A stretch of 64,000 bases of DNA from Opisthorchis felineus. Taxonomy: Eukaryota; Platyhelminthes; Trematoda; Opisthorchiida; Opisthorchiidae. Below the pieces are notes generated by a model, which saw only the letters and a program-made list of their open reading frames with translations, was not told the origin of the DNA and did no database searches. Position numbers and translations under genes: made by a program. The stretch lies in assembly GCA_004794785.1 (NCBI GenBank), contig SJOL01006586.1:1134823-1198822 (forward strand), read 5' to 3'. Shown here one piece after another: positions 35,301 to 43,800 of the stretch (positions within the stretch are counted from its first letter, which is position 1; each line of letters begins with the position of its first letter).

Positions 35301-36293
35301 TTTGATACTGACGTGCCTCAACAATTCGGACTTCCAGGTTGTTGCTCGAAGTAAGTCCTGCAGTGGTCACATCATTCTTTTGCCGCCGTACTTCGTCATG
35401 GCTGAGGATAGCTTATTTGGGCATTGTATCGCTATGCAGAGGTCCCGTTTGGCGGGTCCGCAGTTTACTCTTCTGTTGTGTTGATTCATTTACTTGCCGA
35501 TTTCACATTAAGTCTTCTGCTTCATCAGTCCACCTTTTTCCGATTCCCTATGTTTGCACATTCCATAATGTTCCCGCTCAAGTGTAGCACCCCAGACACT
35601 GAAAGCTCGACCACACACCCAATCCGAATACAACCTAAGTTAAGTCACCCCGAATAGGGCAACCAACAGAGAACACTTCGAAAGTATGCTGAGAAGTGTA
35701 CCACACTCAAGGGGACCGTTTTCGTCTCGGTTATTTTCCATTCCTGATTATGTACCTTCATTTGTCTTCGTGACATTTACTGGCTGTGTGAAGAGACGGA
35801 CGGGCAAGAATTGTCAAGTGTGCTAAACGTCTACACTATGCTGTCCGCTCACAGATAGGTATTCTTGAGTCTACGTGGAAGATAGGGAGGGTGATTCCTT
35901 TTTTCAGTTGTTCCTTTGACTACCATGCTATGGTCCGGCTGACGCTCACATAGTAAAGCATTTTGAACGTATTCCGTATGCCTCATTTCTCGGCTACATG
36001 AAAATGAGCTCAATCGAAATAGTGGTTTTCATTTGGAAACGTCGACTATGGTTATGTTTTTACATGTCTTTTCCTAGTGTGTTAGTTCTGCCCGTCAGAT
36101 TTTTCTTATAACTTGGGTGTCTTGTCACCTTTACGGCTCTTATCCCGCCTATCTTTATTCTTTATTGTAGGTCCCATTGGTAAGCAAATCCACCGAACGT
36201 CAATCTGTGATAACCTTAGCTCCCGTCCCGGGTGTGGCCAACAACCCAGTATCACTTAGCCCCAACAACGGTTTCGTACACCTAGGTTTCTGA
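7178..36293 (+). CDS. COG1: Conserved oligomeric Golgi complex subunit 1 (COG1), 17 exons found
   Basis: COG1 is a lobe A subunit of the eight-part COG complex, a CATCHR-type tether that captures retrograde vesicles at the Golgi and keeps glycosylation enzymes in place. Exon 1 holds the Vps51/COG1 N-terminal domain ([20 protein letters not shown]). Later exons follow animal COG1 in order: [77 protein letters not shown], ending in HLGF. The 17 exons join in compatible phases except between exons 11 and 12, where at least one exon is missing. Coding sequence found is about 1,206 codons, against about 980 in human. An AATAAA follows 110 nt after the stop. Identity is secure; individual boundaries come from splice signals only. 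Confidence 0.93.
7430..7500 (+). CDS. COG1: COG1 exon 2
   Basis: Acceptor GCATTAG, donor GTAAGT, phase 2 end. It encodes [15 protein letters not shown], which lines up with the segment following the conserved N-terminal helix in animal COG1. It is flanked by two 33-nt introns. Confidence 0.88.
7534..7609 (+). CDS. COG1: COG1 exon 3
   Basis: Acceptor CCATAAG, donor GTGAGT. Only this acceptor restores the frame of [16 protein letters not shown], the counterpart of the conserved LLLEIPEKIW block. The AG at 7556-7557 would give the wrong frame. Confidence 0.88.
7654..7875 (+). CDS. COG1: COG1 exon 4
   Basis: 74 codons, acceptor CTTCCAG, donor GTATTC. It begins IWNHMDSG, continuing the conserved IPE-(L)-IW block, and has a helical stretch [17 protein letters not shown]. 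Confidence 0.9.
7913..7999 (+). CDS. COG1: COG1 exon 5
   Basis: 29 codons, acceptor GGTTGTAG, donor GTTAGT. It encodes [20 protein letters not shown], closely matching the animal block IMLLEESSPRQALTDFLLAR. Confidence 0.92.
8000..9055. other. COG1 intron 5
   Basis: A long intron. It contains stretches that look like exons (8048-8155 and 8339-8447), but exon 5 joins exon 6 directly by homology and phase, so these are treated as non-coding. Confidence 0.7.
9056..9302 (+). CDS. COG1: COG1 exon 6
   Basis: Acceptor CCTCACAG, donor GTAAGA, phase 1 end. It starts VALEQIL directly after RGRK of exon 5, then [20 protein letters not shown], matching the animal segment around ICSLVELLATTLKQA. Intron 5 (8000-9055) is the first long intron. 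Confidence 0.9.
9303..14334. other. COG1 introns 6 and 7
   Basis: Apart from exon 7 (10244-10418) this stretch has no recognised gene. Open frames at 11978-12343 (-) and 13920-14334 (+) look faintly protein-like; the minus one, with [20 protein letters not shown], might be a worn integrase tail. Support is too weak to name either. Confidence 0.5.
10244..10418 (+). CDS. COG1: COG1 exon 7
   Basis: Acceptor TTCATCAG, donor GTATGT, phase 1 to phase 2. It contains [13 protein letters not shown], the counterpart of WFKHLPASIVEFQP in vertebrates, and ends in ERVCGWWSE. Confidence 0.92.
14335..14641 (+). CDS. COG1: COG1 exon 8
   Basis: Acceptor TTATTCTAG, donor GTGAGT, phase 2 to 0. [18 protein letters not shown] matches the SMKGLAGIRDAMWELLTN region of human COG1, and [18 protein letters not shown] matches the LLFWEDMMQQLFLDRLQTL helix. 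Confidence 0.9.
14727..14752. repeat. (AG)n microsatellite
   Basis: About 13 uninterrupted GA/AG units in COG1 intron 8. Confidence 0.95.
15460..15800 (-). mobile_element. RTE-like LINE reverse transcriptase fragment (-)
   Basis: Minus-strand open frame with [15 protein letters not shown] and a degenerate catalytic block [13 protein letters not shown] (usual YADD). It lies in COG1 intron 8, antisense to the gene. The sequence continues toward 15110 without a clear frame. Confidence 0.7.
15945..16235 (+). mobile_element. LINE reverse transcriptase fragment (+)
   Basis: Plus-strand frame [13 protein letters not shown] matches the RT block FLDFxAAFDSxD, followed by [10 protein letters not shown] and, after a frameshift, [17 protein letters not shown], the counterpart of LFNFVIDxIM. 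It lies opposite in orientation to the neighbouring minus fragment. Confidence 0.6.
16621..16664. repeat. (TA)22 microsatellite
   Basis: 44 bp of perfect TA dinucleotides in COG1 intron 8, about 100 bp upstream of exon 9. Confidence 0.97.
16761..16874 (+). CDS. COG1: COG1 exon 9
   Basis: 38 codons, acceptor GTCCGTAG, donor GTAAGT, phase 0 on both sides. It encodes a helical segment with [15 protein letters not shown]. Family resemblance is weak here; support comes from splice signals, phase and position. Confidence 0.75.
17909..18390 (+). CDS. COG1: COG1 exon 10
   Basis: The longest exon, about 161 codons. Acceptor TAATTTAG, donor GTAAGT, phase 0 to 2. It starts with [20 protein letters not shown], matching NMSLFLWSESPNDLPSD of human COG1. 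The rest is a poorly conserved serine-rich linker, much longer than in vertebrates. Confidence 0.85.
18772..18935 (+). mobile_element. SINE copy 2, diverged
   Basis: Matches the body of the tRNA-derived SINE (gtggtccgaacccaacctc, catgggcaacctgatagta, tggcacgatagctatgcatcg) and ends gttgaacgatta. The 5' end is missing or decayed. Confidence 0.65.
19131..19350 (+). mobile_element. SINE copy 3 with duplicated 5' box
   Basis: Full-length SINE, but the A-box-like segment occurs twice (gatggatcaatggttagtgc, then ctcagtggttagagcgcggg) before the single B-box-like ggttcgaacccga. It ends gagctgaacgatttt with a T-rich tail. Confidence 0.8.
19440..19680 (-). mobile_element. Penelope-like element, GIY-YIG endonuclease fragment
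   Basis: Minus-strand translation reads [20 protein letters not shown] and then [15 protein letters not shown]. This fits the C-terminal GIY-YIG domain (YIG plus a downstream arginine) found in Penelope-like retroelements. It is short and truncated, in COG1 intron 10. Confidence 0.6.
19858..20000 (-). mobile_element. SINE copy 4, 5'-truncated
   Basis: Reverse copy beginning aatcgttcagctgtaacacc and running to a B-box-like cgggtttgaaccatgg. The A-box end is missing. Confidence 0.75.
20600..20702 (+). mobile_element. SINE remnant
   Basis: Weak match to the SINE 3' half: catctggcagtatctaaggt, then cagttgaacgacttg. Old and heavily mutated. Confidence 0.4.
20703..22580. other. COG1 intron 10, distal part
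   Basis: About 1.9 kb of intron with no recognised gene or repeat. The open frames on both strands do not resemble known families. Confidence 0.5.
22581..22704 (+). CDS. COG1: COG1 exon 11
   Basis: Acceptor TTGTGCAG, donor GTAAGA, phase 2 to 0. [19 protein letters not shown] matches the CVQNFCSALDSKLKVKLDD helix of animal COG1. It follows a 4.2 kb intron rich in SINEs. Confidence 0.85.
22705..23590. other. Intron between COG1 exons 11 and 12, proximal part
   Basis: Apart from the hammerhead-like motif nothing is recognised. The missing COG1 exon is expected somewhere between here and 26529 but could not be placed. Confidence 0.5.
22947..22996 (-). ncRNA. Hammerhead-ribozyme-like motif
   Basis: The minus strand carries the catalytic core CTGATGAG, a short stem II (GCC...GGC) and CGAAAC, spaced as in hammerhead ribozymes of flatworm repeats. 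A GTC that could be the cleavage triplet follows. Stem III is poor and stem I only partly pairs (CTGT with ACAG), so it may be a decayed copy. Confidence 0.5.
23590..24470 (-). mobile_element. RTE-like LINE fragment (-)
   Basis: Reading down the minus strand: a block with [24 protein letters not shown] sequence near 24220-24160, then [16 protein letters not shown] and IGVRQGVLS near 24000-23930, then [13 protein letters not shown] (degenerate YADD) near 23830-23800 and LLQDWV. Several frameshifts separate them. The upstream half is a close relative of 4130-4640. Confidence 0.75.
24600..25660 (+). mobile_element. RTE-like LINE fragment (+)
   Basis: Plus-strand degenerate reverse transcriptase: [15 protein letters not shown] (the linker before RT), [11 protein letters not shown], then [15 protein letters not shown], the YADD catalytic block with D to E. 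Many stops and frameshifts. It lies next to a minus-strand copy of the same domain family. Confidence 0.7.
25661..26529. other. Intron sequence before COG1 exon 12
   Basis: No recognised gene or repeat. A pyrimidine-rich stretch just before 26530 forms the acceptor of exon 12. Confidence 0.5.
26530..26778 (+). CDS. COG1: COG1 exon 12
   Basis: A strong pyrimidine tract and GGACAG acceptor precede it; donor GTAGGT. The segment [20 protein letters not shown] matches SVLFMARLCQSLGELCPHLK of human COG1. Its start phase (2) does not fit the end of exon 11 (0), so at least one exon lies between them. Confidence 0.88.
27440..27590 (-). mobile_element. Possible second tRNA-derived SINE
   Basis: On the minus strand tggccaagcagttaagtgtc resembles a Leu/Ser-type tRNA A-box region, and gttgcagattcgaaacc about 35 bases later resembles a B-box. 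It differs from the main SINE family. There is no second copy close enough to define the ends. Confidence 0.4.
27720..27999 (+). CDS. COG1: COG1 exon 13
   Basis: Acceptor CATTATAG, donor GTGAGT, phase 2 to 0. [20 protein letters not shown] matches the MGYQVWSSAVVKVLIHGF region, followed by a segment ending YLSDVVT. Confidence 0.88.
28255..28418 (+). CDS. COG1: COG1 exon 14
   Basis: Acceptor TGTTGCAG, donor GTGAGT, phase 0 to 2. It encodes PFDDIRLE and [19 protein letters not shown], the counterpart of SWDELEI and IRLPAQPSWYVQSFLFSLC in animal COG1. Confidence 0.9.
28786..29060 (-). mobile_element. SWIM-finger transposase fragment (-)
   Basis: Minus-strand text with [19 protein letters not shown] matches the plus-strand copy at 52770-52850 (PWPHNAFIRNTFASRIKSF), so both come from one transposon family. 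Here it is a short dead piece in COG1 intron 14. Confidence 0.65.
29061..30656. other. COG1 intron 14, middle part
   Basis: No recognised gene. Contains a 12-base C run at 30112-30123. Minus-strand frames at 29288-29579 and 30040-30387 have no known relatives; part of 30400-30650 may be the worn 3' end of the LINE seen at 15110-15800. Confidence 0.4.
30669..30857 (+). mobile_element. SINE copy 5, intact with target-site duplication
   Basis: Full-length copy from ggggtcgagatgactcagtg to the T-rich tail gaacgatttttt, with A-box-like and B-box-like (ggttcgaacccga) parts. It is bounded by a perfect 12-bp direct repeat caagtcttgcag at 30657-30668 and 30858-30869, which defines both ends. Confidence 0.9.
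31160..31650 (-). mobile_element. RTE-like LINE reverse transcriptase fragment (-)
   Basis: Minus-strand RT with [18 protein letters not shown], then [12 protein letters not shown], followed by degenerate catalytic sequence around 31250 ([14 protein letters not shown]). In intact LINEs these blocks read IDHIFTLRQ and YADD. It is in COG1 intron 14. Confidence 0.75.
31651..33167. other. COG1 intron 14, distal part
   Basis: No recognised gene. Includes a (TA)n run at 32311-32349. Confidence 0.5.
32311..32349. repeat. (TA)n microsatellite
   Basis: About 39 bp of TA repeats within COG1 intron 14. Confidence 0.95.
33168..33435 (+). CDS. COG1: COG1 exon 15
   Basis: Acceptor GATGCAG, donor GTAGGT, phase 2 to 0. 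[17 protein letters not shown] matches RALQLLYDLRYLNIVL, one of the best conserved COG1 blocks. Intron 14 before it is 4.7 kb. Confidence 0.93.
33865..34035 (+). mobile_element. Old SINE copy abutting a splice acceptor
   Basis: Diverged SINE body (ctgtctaggcttgggaaacc, tctcagtatctcagcc, ggcagccatacatcg) ending in caactaaacatttttctgtc. It stops about a dozen bases before the exon 16 acceptor AG at 34047, so its T-rich tail is part of the splice-site context. Confidence 0.65.
34048..34458 (+). CDS. COG1: COG1 exon 16
   Basis: 137 codons, acceptor GTTTCAG, donor GTAAGG, phase 0. [20 protein letters not shown] matches HLEALIDPFDLDVFTPHL. A SINE relic ends just upstream of the acceptor. Without splicing the frame would stop after seven more codons at 34479. 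Confidence 0.92.
34459..36170. other. COG1 intron 16
   Basis: 1.7 kb with no recognised element. An open stretch around 34630-34740 reads like proline/serine-rich protein ([18 protein letters not shown]) but lacks a matching acceptor; it could be an alternative exon. Confidence 0.45.
36171..36293 (+). CDS. COG1: COG1 exon 17 (terminal)
   Basis: 40 codons plus TGA, acceptor TTATTGTAG. The end FVHLGF resembles the LFKLGW motif near the C-terminus of vertebrate COG1, which supports this as the true last exon. An AATAAA lies 110 nt downstream. Confidence 0.85.
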   Translation, partial: VPLVSKSTERQSVITLAPVPGVANNPVSLSPNNGFVHLGF

Positions 36294-36402
36294 TGGTTTT
36301 CAACGCAAATTTTTGTCTTGTTTTGTTTCCCTTTACGGCTACACCTTTCGTCTTAACAATCTTCTCATGCTTTCATGCTGTATTTTTATCACTTTTTGTA
36401 TA

Positions 36403-36408
36403 AATAAA
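36403..36408 (+). terminator. COG1 polyadenylation signal AATAAA
   Basis: A canonical AATAAA 110 nt after the COG1 stop codon, followed by a T/G-rich stretch (gattgattgtttcgcg) suitable as a downstream element. Confidence 0.75.
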
Positions 36409-36931
36409 CTGATTGATTGTTTCGCGCTTTTACCGGTGGGTTGGAGTTAAAGTAGTTGTGTACGTTAATAAAAGAATCGGCACTCCGTATTTTTATCCTA
36501 GGCGAATGACGAAGTATGTAACGGCAGTTGGCCTTGGTCTTTTAACATTTGGCGAATCGGGGAATCCGGTTGCGCGAAACGTTGGCTGAAAGAAATTGAC
36601 GTTCAGAGGCTTACCTAAGTGACACGGTAAGCAAGTTCACTTCAACAGGGTTAGGCACATTGTGATCCATACTTTTTGGGATATTAGTGAAAATATGTTA
36701 GTATACTCTGCGGACGAGTTAGTGCAGTGTAAATCCTTCTCCGTTTGCAAATAAATCTCTGGCTTCTAGGATCAGACAAGAGCGAATTCACTGTACGAAT
36801 CGTTTGTTTCACGGGTTGTGGCATATGACGACTTTGTAAAAAAAGTCATCGAATCACGAGAAGTGATCCTACGACTAAATCCATCTCGATGGTTCCCAGT
36901 GTCGCTTTCTGCGACTCACCGTCCGTCAAAA
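36409..36931. other. Intergenic region after COG1
   Basis: No gene recognised. The plus-strand GCGAAACGTTGG near 36570-36583 resembles the conserved GAAACGTTG tail of Penelope-like elements (also near the window end), so this may be a worn relic. Confidence 0.35.
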
Positions 36932-37122
36932 AAAAATCGTTGAGCTGTAGCACCCTTTCGGTGCCTAACTGCCATGCCACCAGGAGGAAGCACGAGGGCT
37001 GAGATACTGCTAGGTTGCCCAAGCCTAGACAGGGGAAGTCGAGAGGCAGAGGTCGGTTTCGAACCACGGACCATCCGGTCAGTAAATTCGTGCTCTAACC
37101 AGTGAGCCATTTCGCCCCCTCT
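36932..37122 (-). mobile_element. SINE copy 6, intact with target-site duplication
   Basis: Full-length reverse copy from the A-rich complement of the T tail (aaatcgttgagctgtagcac) to cgccccct. It is flanked by an 11-bp repeat gtccgtcaaaa at 36921-36931 and 37123-37133. A-box-like and B-box-like regions are preserved. Confidence 0.88.
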
Positions 37123-37133
37123 GTCCGTCAAAA

Positions 37134-40100
37134 CCACAGACACCAATTCAAACTGTGATCTGAAGAGAATGAACTTGTGGAAGCTTGCAACAATACACCT
37201 GCTCTTGTGGCCTGAATAATTCATGATCAGCTGTAAACCGCGTGCGTAGCTATAAGGGTTCCGACCGCCGCTGTTTTTATTCACCAGCAGTAACGGTTAT
37301 TCAGAGGAGGATAGTGTGACAGTAAAATCATCGGTAGAAAATTAAGGGCATTAGTCCAGTGCACATTTCCTGTTGAATCGGCATCTGGATGGAGTGCTGA
37401 TAATTTACTCTTTCTTTAGGATAAAGATTATATTTAACTGGGATGCTAATTGTGGAGGTGAGTTTTCAGCCTTGACGTGGTCGTAGAGCGCGCGAAATTT
37501 CATTAAAGCTACCCGGTTTTCGGTACTGTCTGATCCCGTTCATTATCGGATATTTGAATTTCCAAAACATTGCGTAACGCAGGTGCATAATTTATGACCA
37601 GTTTTATCTCCACGTCCACATGAATCTGTATCATTTTGCGAAGTGATAGAAGGGCATCCTCATTGATGCAGTTTAATGCAGCTAATCACGCGCCAAAGCC
37701 ACAAATCTAGCCTTCTCTGCTGTATCAATCACTGGTGCGTTTTGTTCCTGAGTTGAGTAGTGCGAAAGTGGATTTCACCCGTCTTCGAAGTACGAAAAAA
37801 CGGAGTAGCGAGGCTTTCATCCAGCGGGAATGCAATTCTCGGGACGGCAGGCACAGAATTTCTGCAGTTGGTCAAGAGATTATCATAACATTGTCTTTTA
37901 GCTATTAGAAAAAAGCATTTTACGTACCACGCGATGTTTGTTTTTCTACCTATTCAGAACTATCTTTGGTACCCCTCTGCGCACACAAAATGACGTATTC
38001 GCTTTTCTGTGTAGCTGAAATCTAAACTAATCTTCGACTGGGTAGCCAACTGTTCTGGGCTGTAGGTTTTTCAAATTTTAATGTCCTAAGTTGATTGGGA
38101 CAGAGTAAAGTAGAAAGAAATAGGTGGCCTGAGTGGAGTTCCCTACCTTTTATTTCCCTCTTTTTTCCCCCGGGGAATATGCAGGGTCGTTTGATTTACT
38201 GGCAGGTGAAATCCATACACAAAAGACCGTGAAATTTATTCGACAAAACCAAGCAATGACATGGAAATCAGGTATGCGAAATTATACGTCAATTAGGTTT
38301 GATGGAATGTCTATCAAAACGGATGAATATTGAGATGAAGCAGTGGAATTGTTGAAATTATCGTTCATGCTATGGTGTCCGCGGTGGCGTGTCGAATTCG
38401 CAACCATATTTTCTTGTGTCGAGCTAGTGCCATCTGTGTTGGACAGCAAAAATTAAGCAGGGGCACAGGTTAGATTTCGAACATACTTTTTGGTCTGATG
38501 ATTTTGAAGACAGAACATGGAGCTGGAGGATACTACTCAAAGATTTGATATGAGTCGGTGATATTACGCCACCCAATGTGCCCATCGGAAGGCGGCGTTG
38601 TTCTAACCGACTAACTATACCAGTAACACGGAAAGGACTTGACATTTCGGGTCCGTTCTCACATGATTTTTTTCTCATTTTATTTTCAACTGATCTGAGG
38701 TGACAGATCTAGTGATAACCTACCGCATACACTCTGAGGTCCATTGTAGCTCTAGACGCTTAGCCAGCATTCAGAACATGCAGCTTTAAAGCAAGGGGAC
38801 CTGTACCACCGGTTGGCGACCACACTGCTCTCCATCCAGTCGCATAGGAGGTTACTAGGATATTGTCTTGGAAAGTACTCATTCCCTTCATAACCGTCTT
38901 CTTACCTCCCTCTCGGATCGAAGGTTGGCTACCCTGAATAGAGCATAGGGAGCAGAGGGTACCTCTGAAACTTAATGGGTACTGGACTGTCACCATCAGT
39001 CCGCACATTGTTTCGCATGAAGTACAATTGGCATCAGTGAACTAGTAGGACACTTTGGGTCACGCATAGTCTGGACGATCCTGAGTATCAAAAGGATGAC
39101 TTAAGTTTGGGAATCCGTGGTGCCATTTACCGACAAGCGGATAAATGTGTACAGCAAACCTCAGTTATCCAGGTAGGCAAGTCTATGACTGCCTGGCGGA
39201 ACGGAGTGTCAAAATCCGCACAACAGATAACTGCGAGTGGAATAGTGGCTCCGTTGTGTGAGTTGCTGGTCATCTTACCCAAGATCACCCCCGTGATTCT
39301 GACTGGTGGTGTGGCCTTCCGAGCGTAATGGCAGACAAGACCAATGCGGATGGACAAGGAGGGGCGTGCACATGCGATCATCTTAGTCTCGTTTGGGAAG
39401 GTCAGTGGCGTGTATGAAGGCCATGACAAATCATACAAAAGTAAGTGGAAATGAAAAGTACGTAGGTGGAGTAGATAAGCGAATAGGGAGTTATCAAACT
39501 GTCAAATCAGATTCAGTAGCCACATTGGATATAGTTCACTTCTTTAAAGGTGCTCACGTAAACTCATTAGCCATTACGTATCACCTAGGCAGACGTACAA
39601 GTCATGGGACGCTCCGTGTCAACCCCGCCTACTCGCCCAACAATCATCCTGAGTCTGTGCGTTCCATTGTTTTGGTACTATATATTTCTTGGGATAGATT
39701 ATGATAATGCGGCAGTAGGATAATGATGTCTACCATTGTGGGTACTGCTTCCGAGTTCTTATTTTTGATCTTTCGGTGGATACACCCTGAAATAATGTAT
39801 TAGCTTTACGGATTCCGACGGCTGGTAAAATATTAAAACCGCTCCAATTTGATGTTATTTCATTCGAGATCGAATATTCGGTGTTGTTGATTGCGGATTT
39901 TTAGTGTTCTGAATATGGCTATATCTTCGTTGAGAACAGCACATATTAGGCTCACAATAGTTCACAGATTGTCTGGTAACAACACGGGATCACTTTGAAG
40001 CGCCATCACTGTTCGCCCGATCGATACGGGCCGTATTGCAGATACAGACGCTTGTTTTAAATTCATGTATAGAGTTCCTCAACACCCGTCCAAATACGCA

Positions 40101-40666
40101 CGACCATGTTCCCTGGAAGCAGTTAAATCTATTTTATTAGACTACGGGCACCCAGTCATTGCAAACAAAGCTTTCCACCCTTGTTCAGGACAGGACCAAC
40201 AGACTTTTGGATCAAACATCAGTAGGAATATGACAACAGGGTGCATACGCCCATATGCACAGACACTTGAGTGGGACCGAGTAACTTTTCTACCTCTTAC
40301 TGTGTACCCGTTGTGTTTGCTTTTCCATACATAAACATGACTGAAGTTTGGTTAGGATTGGCAACCCATCAATATTGAAGATAAGTATCCATGTGCATCA
40401 TTTATCTCCAGCTCTCACCCGTATGCATTCATGAGAAGACATGCAACTCAAAATATTCACCATCAAGATCCTCGTGATCAATATCGCCAATAGCAGTCAG
40501 AAACAATACCGAAATTGAACGCCAGCGCTCTATCGAGATAGAACCACATTTACCAATTCGAAGAAAGCGCTTAGTTTTTGCGGTAGCCTGCAACAACCTT
40601 ACATCTCTGAAGGTAGAGCCTGTTAGTTACCAGAAAGATCGTCAGAATAGCTTTGTGGAGACTCAC
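37134..40666. other. Region beyond CCDC113 exon 7, no gene placed
   Basis: 3.5 kb between the two host genes. The last short exon of CCDC113 should lie here but was not identified. Frames at 39107-39704 are open on both strands without recognised relatives. Confidence 0.45.
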
Positions 40667-40822
40667 TTGTGCGAGATGCAATTTCCGTCTGTGTATCGAC
40701 TCCTTCCTGATGGTTTCACGCTCTTCGCTTTTGAGTCTTATAAGACCGATGACAGACGGTACATTGTAGGAGGACTTGTGTTCTTGAAATTCCTTATTCG
40801 CTTTTGTCTCTTCCTTCACCTC
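40667..40822 (-). CDS. CCDC113: CCDC113 exon 7
   Basis: 52 codons, acceptor CACCTTAG, donor GTGAGT, phase 0. [20 protein letters not shown] matches FRAPQVMTYVREKILNADLE of human. Without the donor the frame reads on to a stop at 40571 with no family resemblance. Confidence 0.9.
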
Positions 40823-43800
40823 CTAAGGTGAGAGAATAGAGGGAATGTTACATAGAGAATAACTGGGGGTCGGGGCTTCACGGTGGGTCGTGCTTTTACT
40901 AGACTGCTGTCAGGCACCAGCTAACGCCAGGATAATTCATGGTTGACACCAAAATATAATCACCGGGAACACCTGTCTCTAGAACATTGTGTTCGGCGCA
41001 ATAAACACTATCACACAATCCATGCCTTCTGTCAGTGATGAGGCTACTTGGGGTGTCGATGTTAAGTCCGCGTTCGATACAGAATTGCGCACGTTTCAGT
41101 GATGATTGAAAGCAAACGCTCACCCTCAGACGTATTGTCAAACAGATGAGCCCGATAAAAAAGTAAAGTGGCCTGCTTTCACTAAGCTGGGGTAGCGTAC
41201 GTACAGCAGAATTCACAAAGTAACCATATAAAACCAGTACCTAGAAGAACAGGGAATACAACATGCCAACTATTCAGATGCGCTTGCTGGAAGTTGTTCA
41301 GCTCTTTGTCAACTGCCAGAATTTACTGATATCATCTGGAGAGCTTTACTGCCTATGAATTTCTAAAGGCGCAGGCTGGTGAGTACTTCTGACATAGGTC
41401 TCCAAAAATATTACGGTTATCTGGTGAGCTTACGTTGCTTTAGTCCGATTCCGGGAGGAAAATTCAACATTCGACCAAGAGAGTTTTCATAACCCCGACA
41501 TTTCCACTCGCCACATCCGCTTAAAAGTGTACATGAAGGATCACTAAGAACTCTCAGTGGAGCAGACTTTTCGCGCGTTTCCAGAAAGCTGCTCAAGGAC
41601 AATTTACAGACGCATTTCCGTTCACGGGGTTGTTTGGTAAGGGAACGAAACAACTTACTTTTTTTACGGTCACCATTTCGCTTTGTGCTCTCCGTTTGAT
41701 GTCAAGCCTCTGAGCTATTTCTAGTTTAATCCTTTCTTTTTCTTTGATGGCTTGAGTCAACTGAATCTATCAGGTATGAAACAGAACACATCGTTTTCCA
41801 TCTTGAGGAAAACCTACCTTATATGCGTTTAACACCTGCAGTGTCTTAGCTGCAACAAGTTTGAGTCGTTGTATTTCTTGATTGCGTTCATCGATTTTCC
41901 TGAGACACTCGGAGTTGTCTATTTTCAGCTGTTCAAAATCAACGGGACGGAGAACTTCCCCAAGTTCTTCCTTTTGCCTCATCTGCTCTCGGGATTTTCG
42001 CATCCGCGTGTGCAAGGCAGAGTTTTTTAGACGCAGTTTGTCCACGATTGTATCCTTGTAGTTGAATAAAAGCACAAAAATATTGTATTGATTTTACAAT
42101 AATGGGAACTTCGGGAAGAACTGCACAGTTGATTGACCACATTCCAGCCTTCCAGACTTACGTTGCTGTGACAAAATATCATGAATGTGAGTAGCACTGG
42201 GACAGTTGATGGCGCGCCATTATACGAGATTAGATTCGATGCTGCTCACACACTGAGCTTAGATCGCTTGATTGTTCCGTCGTATAATGTAGCTAGAGTC
42301 AGGTTGCACAGCAATGCAACTCCAAAGGGAACTCGACTTGCGTTGTCTCGTTTCGCCCCATTTCGTGTTTATCGAATCTAACCCTGGTTTTACAGACTGC
42401 ATTTTTATGGACATTCTTTTGATATATTAACCACAGTATGACACATTTTGCGGCAAGCGCCCGTTAAATTTCCGTATTAGATCTATCTAAAAAGTGGGGG
42501 CGAGATGGCTCAAGTGGTTAGTGCGAGAACCACGGAAGGTCCGTGGTTCGAACCCGACCTCTGCCTCTCGACTTTCCCTGTCTAGGCTTGGGCAACCTGG
42601 CAGTATCCCAGCCCTCGTACTTCCTTCTGGTGGCATGGCAGCTAGGCACCGGAAGGGTGTTACAGCTGAACGATTTTTTTCGATTTTTATCTAAAAAGTG
42701 AGTCGTTCATTTAAGAAAATATAAACAGTAGCTAACTGTTTAACGAGGTTCACATTTATTTCGAGCCCAAAGATATTTAATTTTTGTGCCTTCCCTCAGA
42801 TTGTTTATGCATCCTTCAAGAGACAAGTAATTCTTCCTGCTTGTTGCGGATATATATATATATAAAGCCAGCATCTTCAACGAAACTTGGTTTCTTAAGT
42901 CGGCGATCATGTGTCTTCCATCATGCTAGTTCCGTCGGTTAAGACATTTGCTCTAGATTTCGAGTGCAAAGTTGACACGCATCAGTGCATTTGACGAAGA
43001 ACTCTGAATTTCAGGTTCGTAAAGTTATAGGCTATTATTATCAGAGTGCCTCATTTTTGGACGAACCCCCATTTTCCTCTATTGGAGTTTTGTGAGTCCT
43101 TGATTACAAGACCTATACAAGAGCAGCTAGGAGTAGTCCAATGTACTCCGTCTCGACAAGGGCAAATAGGGCGGTTTTTCGAGTGATGGTCAAGTATAAC
43201 CATATAATATGTGACTGTAAACATTACGATCTTTATGCAGTCGAGGCAACCTGTCAGTATCAGGTGGCATAGCTGCTAGTTACCGAAAGGGTGTTACAAA
43301 TGAAAGACTGTTATGGACAAAGAAGCCTAACAATTGAAAAAAATGTCGGGCACGTTAGAACCCTTGTTCCAACGTAAAGGCACACAAATATTTCTCTTTC
43401 TAACGATCCAATAGAGCTTTGAATACCTGGTATTGGGTTTGAAACTCATTTCACGATCACCGGTTCGAAATATTTGAAATCCTCCACCAAAAGATTTTCC
43501 GCATTTTAGATGCTAGGTATGTCCACTGATAATGGTTAGAGTTTGAAGCTTTCGATTTACCTTCAGTCTAGGCTTGCATAATCGGTGAAAATGCGTACCT
43601 GTTATAAGTTAGGCTCTCTAAGTTTAGGACAGGCTGGTGTGTGCAATTAACACCTTCGTTTTAGAGTAATGTCGGCTACCACGAAATATATTTGCTATCT
43701 TTCACCAATAAACCAAAAGTGACCAGCACACTAATGGAGATTTTGGTGAGGAACCTCCATTGCTGCAGTCAGCGATCTATCGTACCTCTCTATACGGGAA

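Noticed and set aside
34681..35660. Several open frames in COG1 intron 16
   Set aside because: No acceptor and donor pair in phase and no homology; exon 16 to 17 joining is supported by phase and C-terminal motif.
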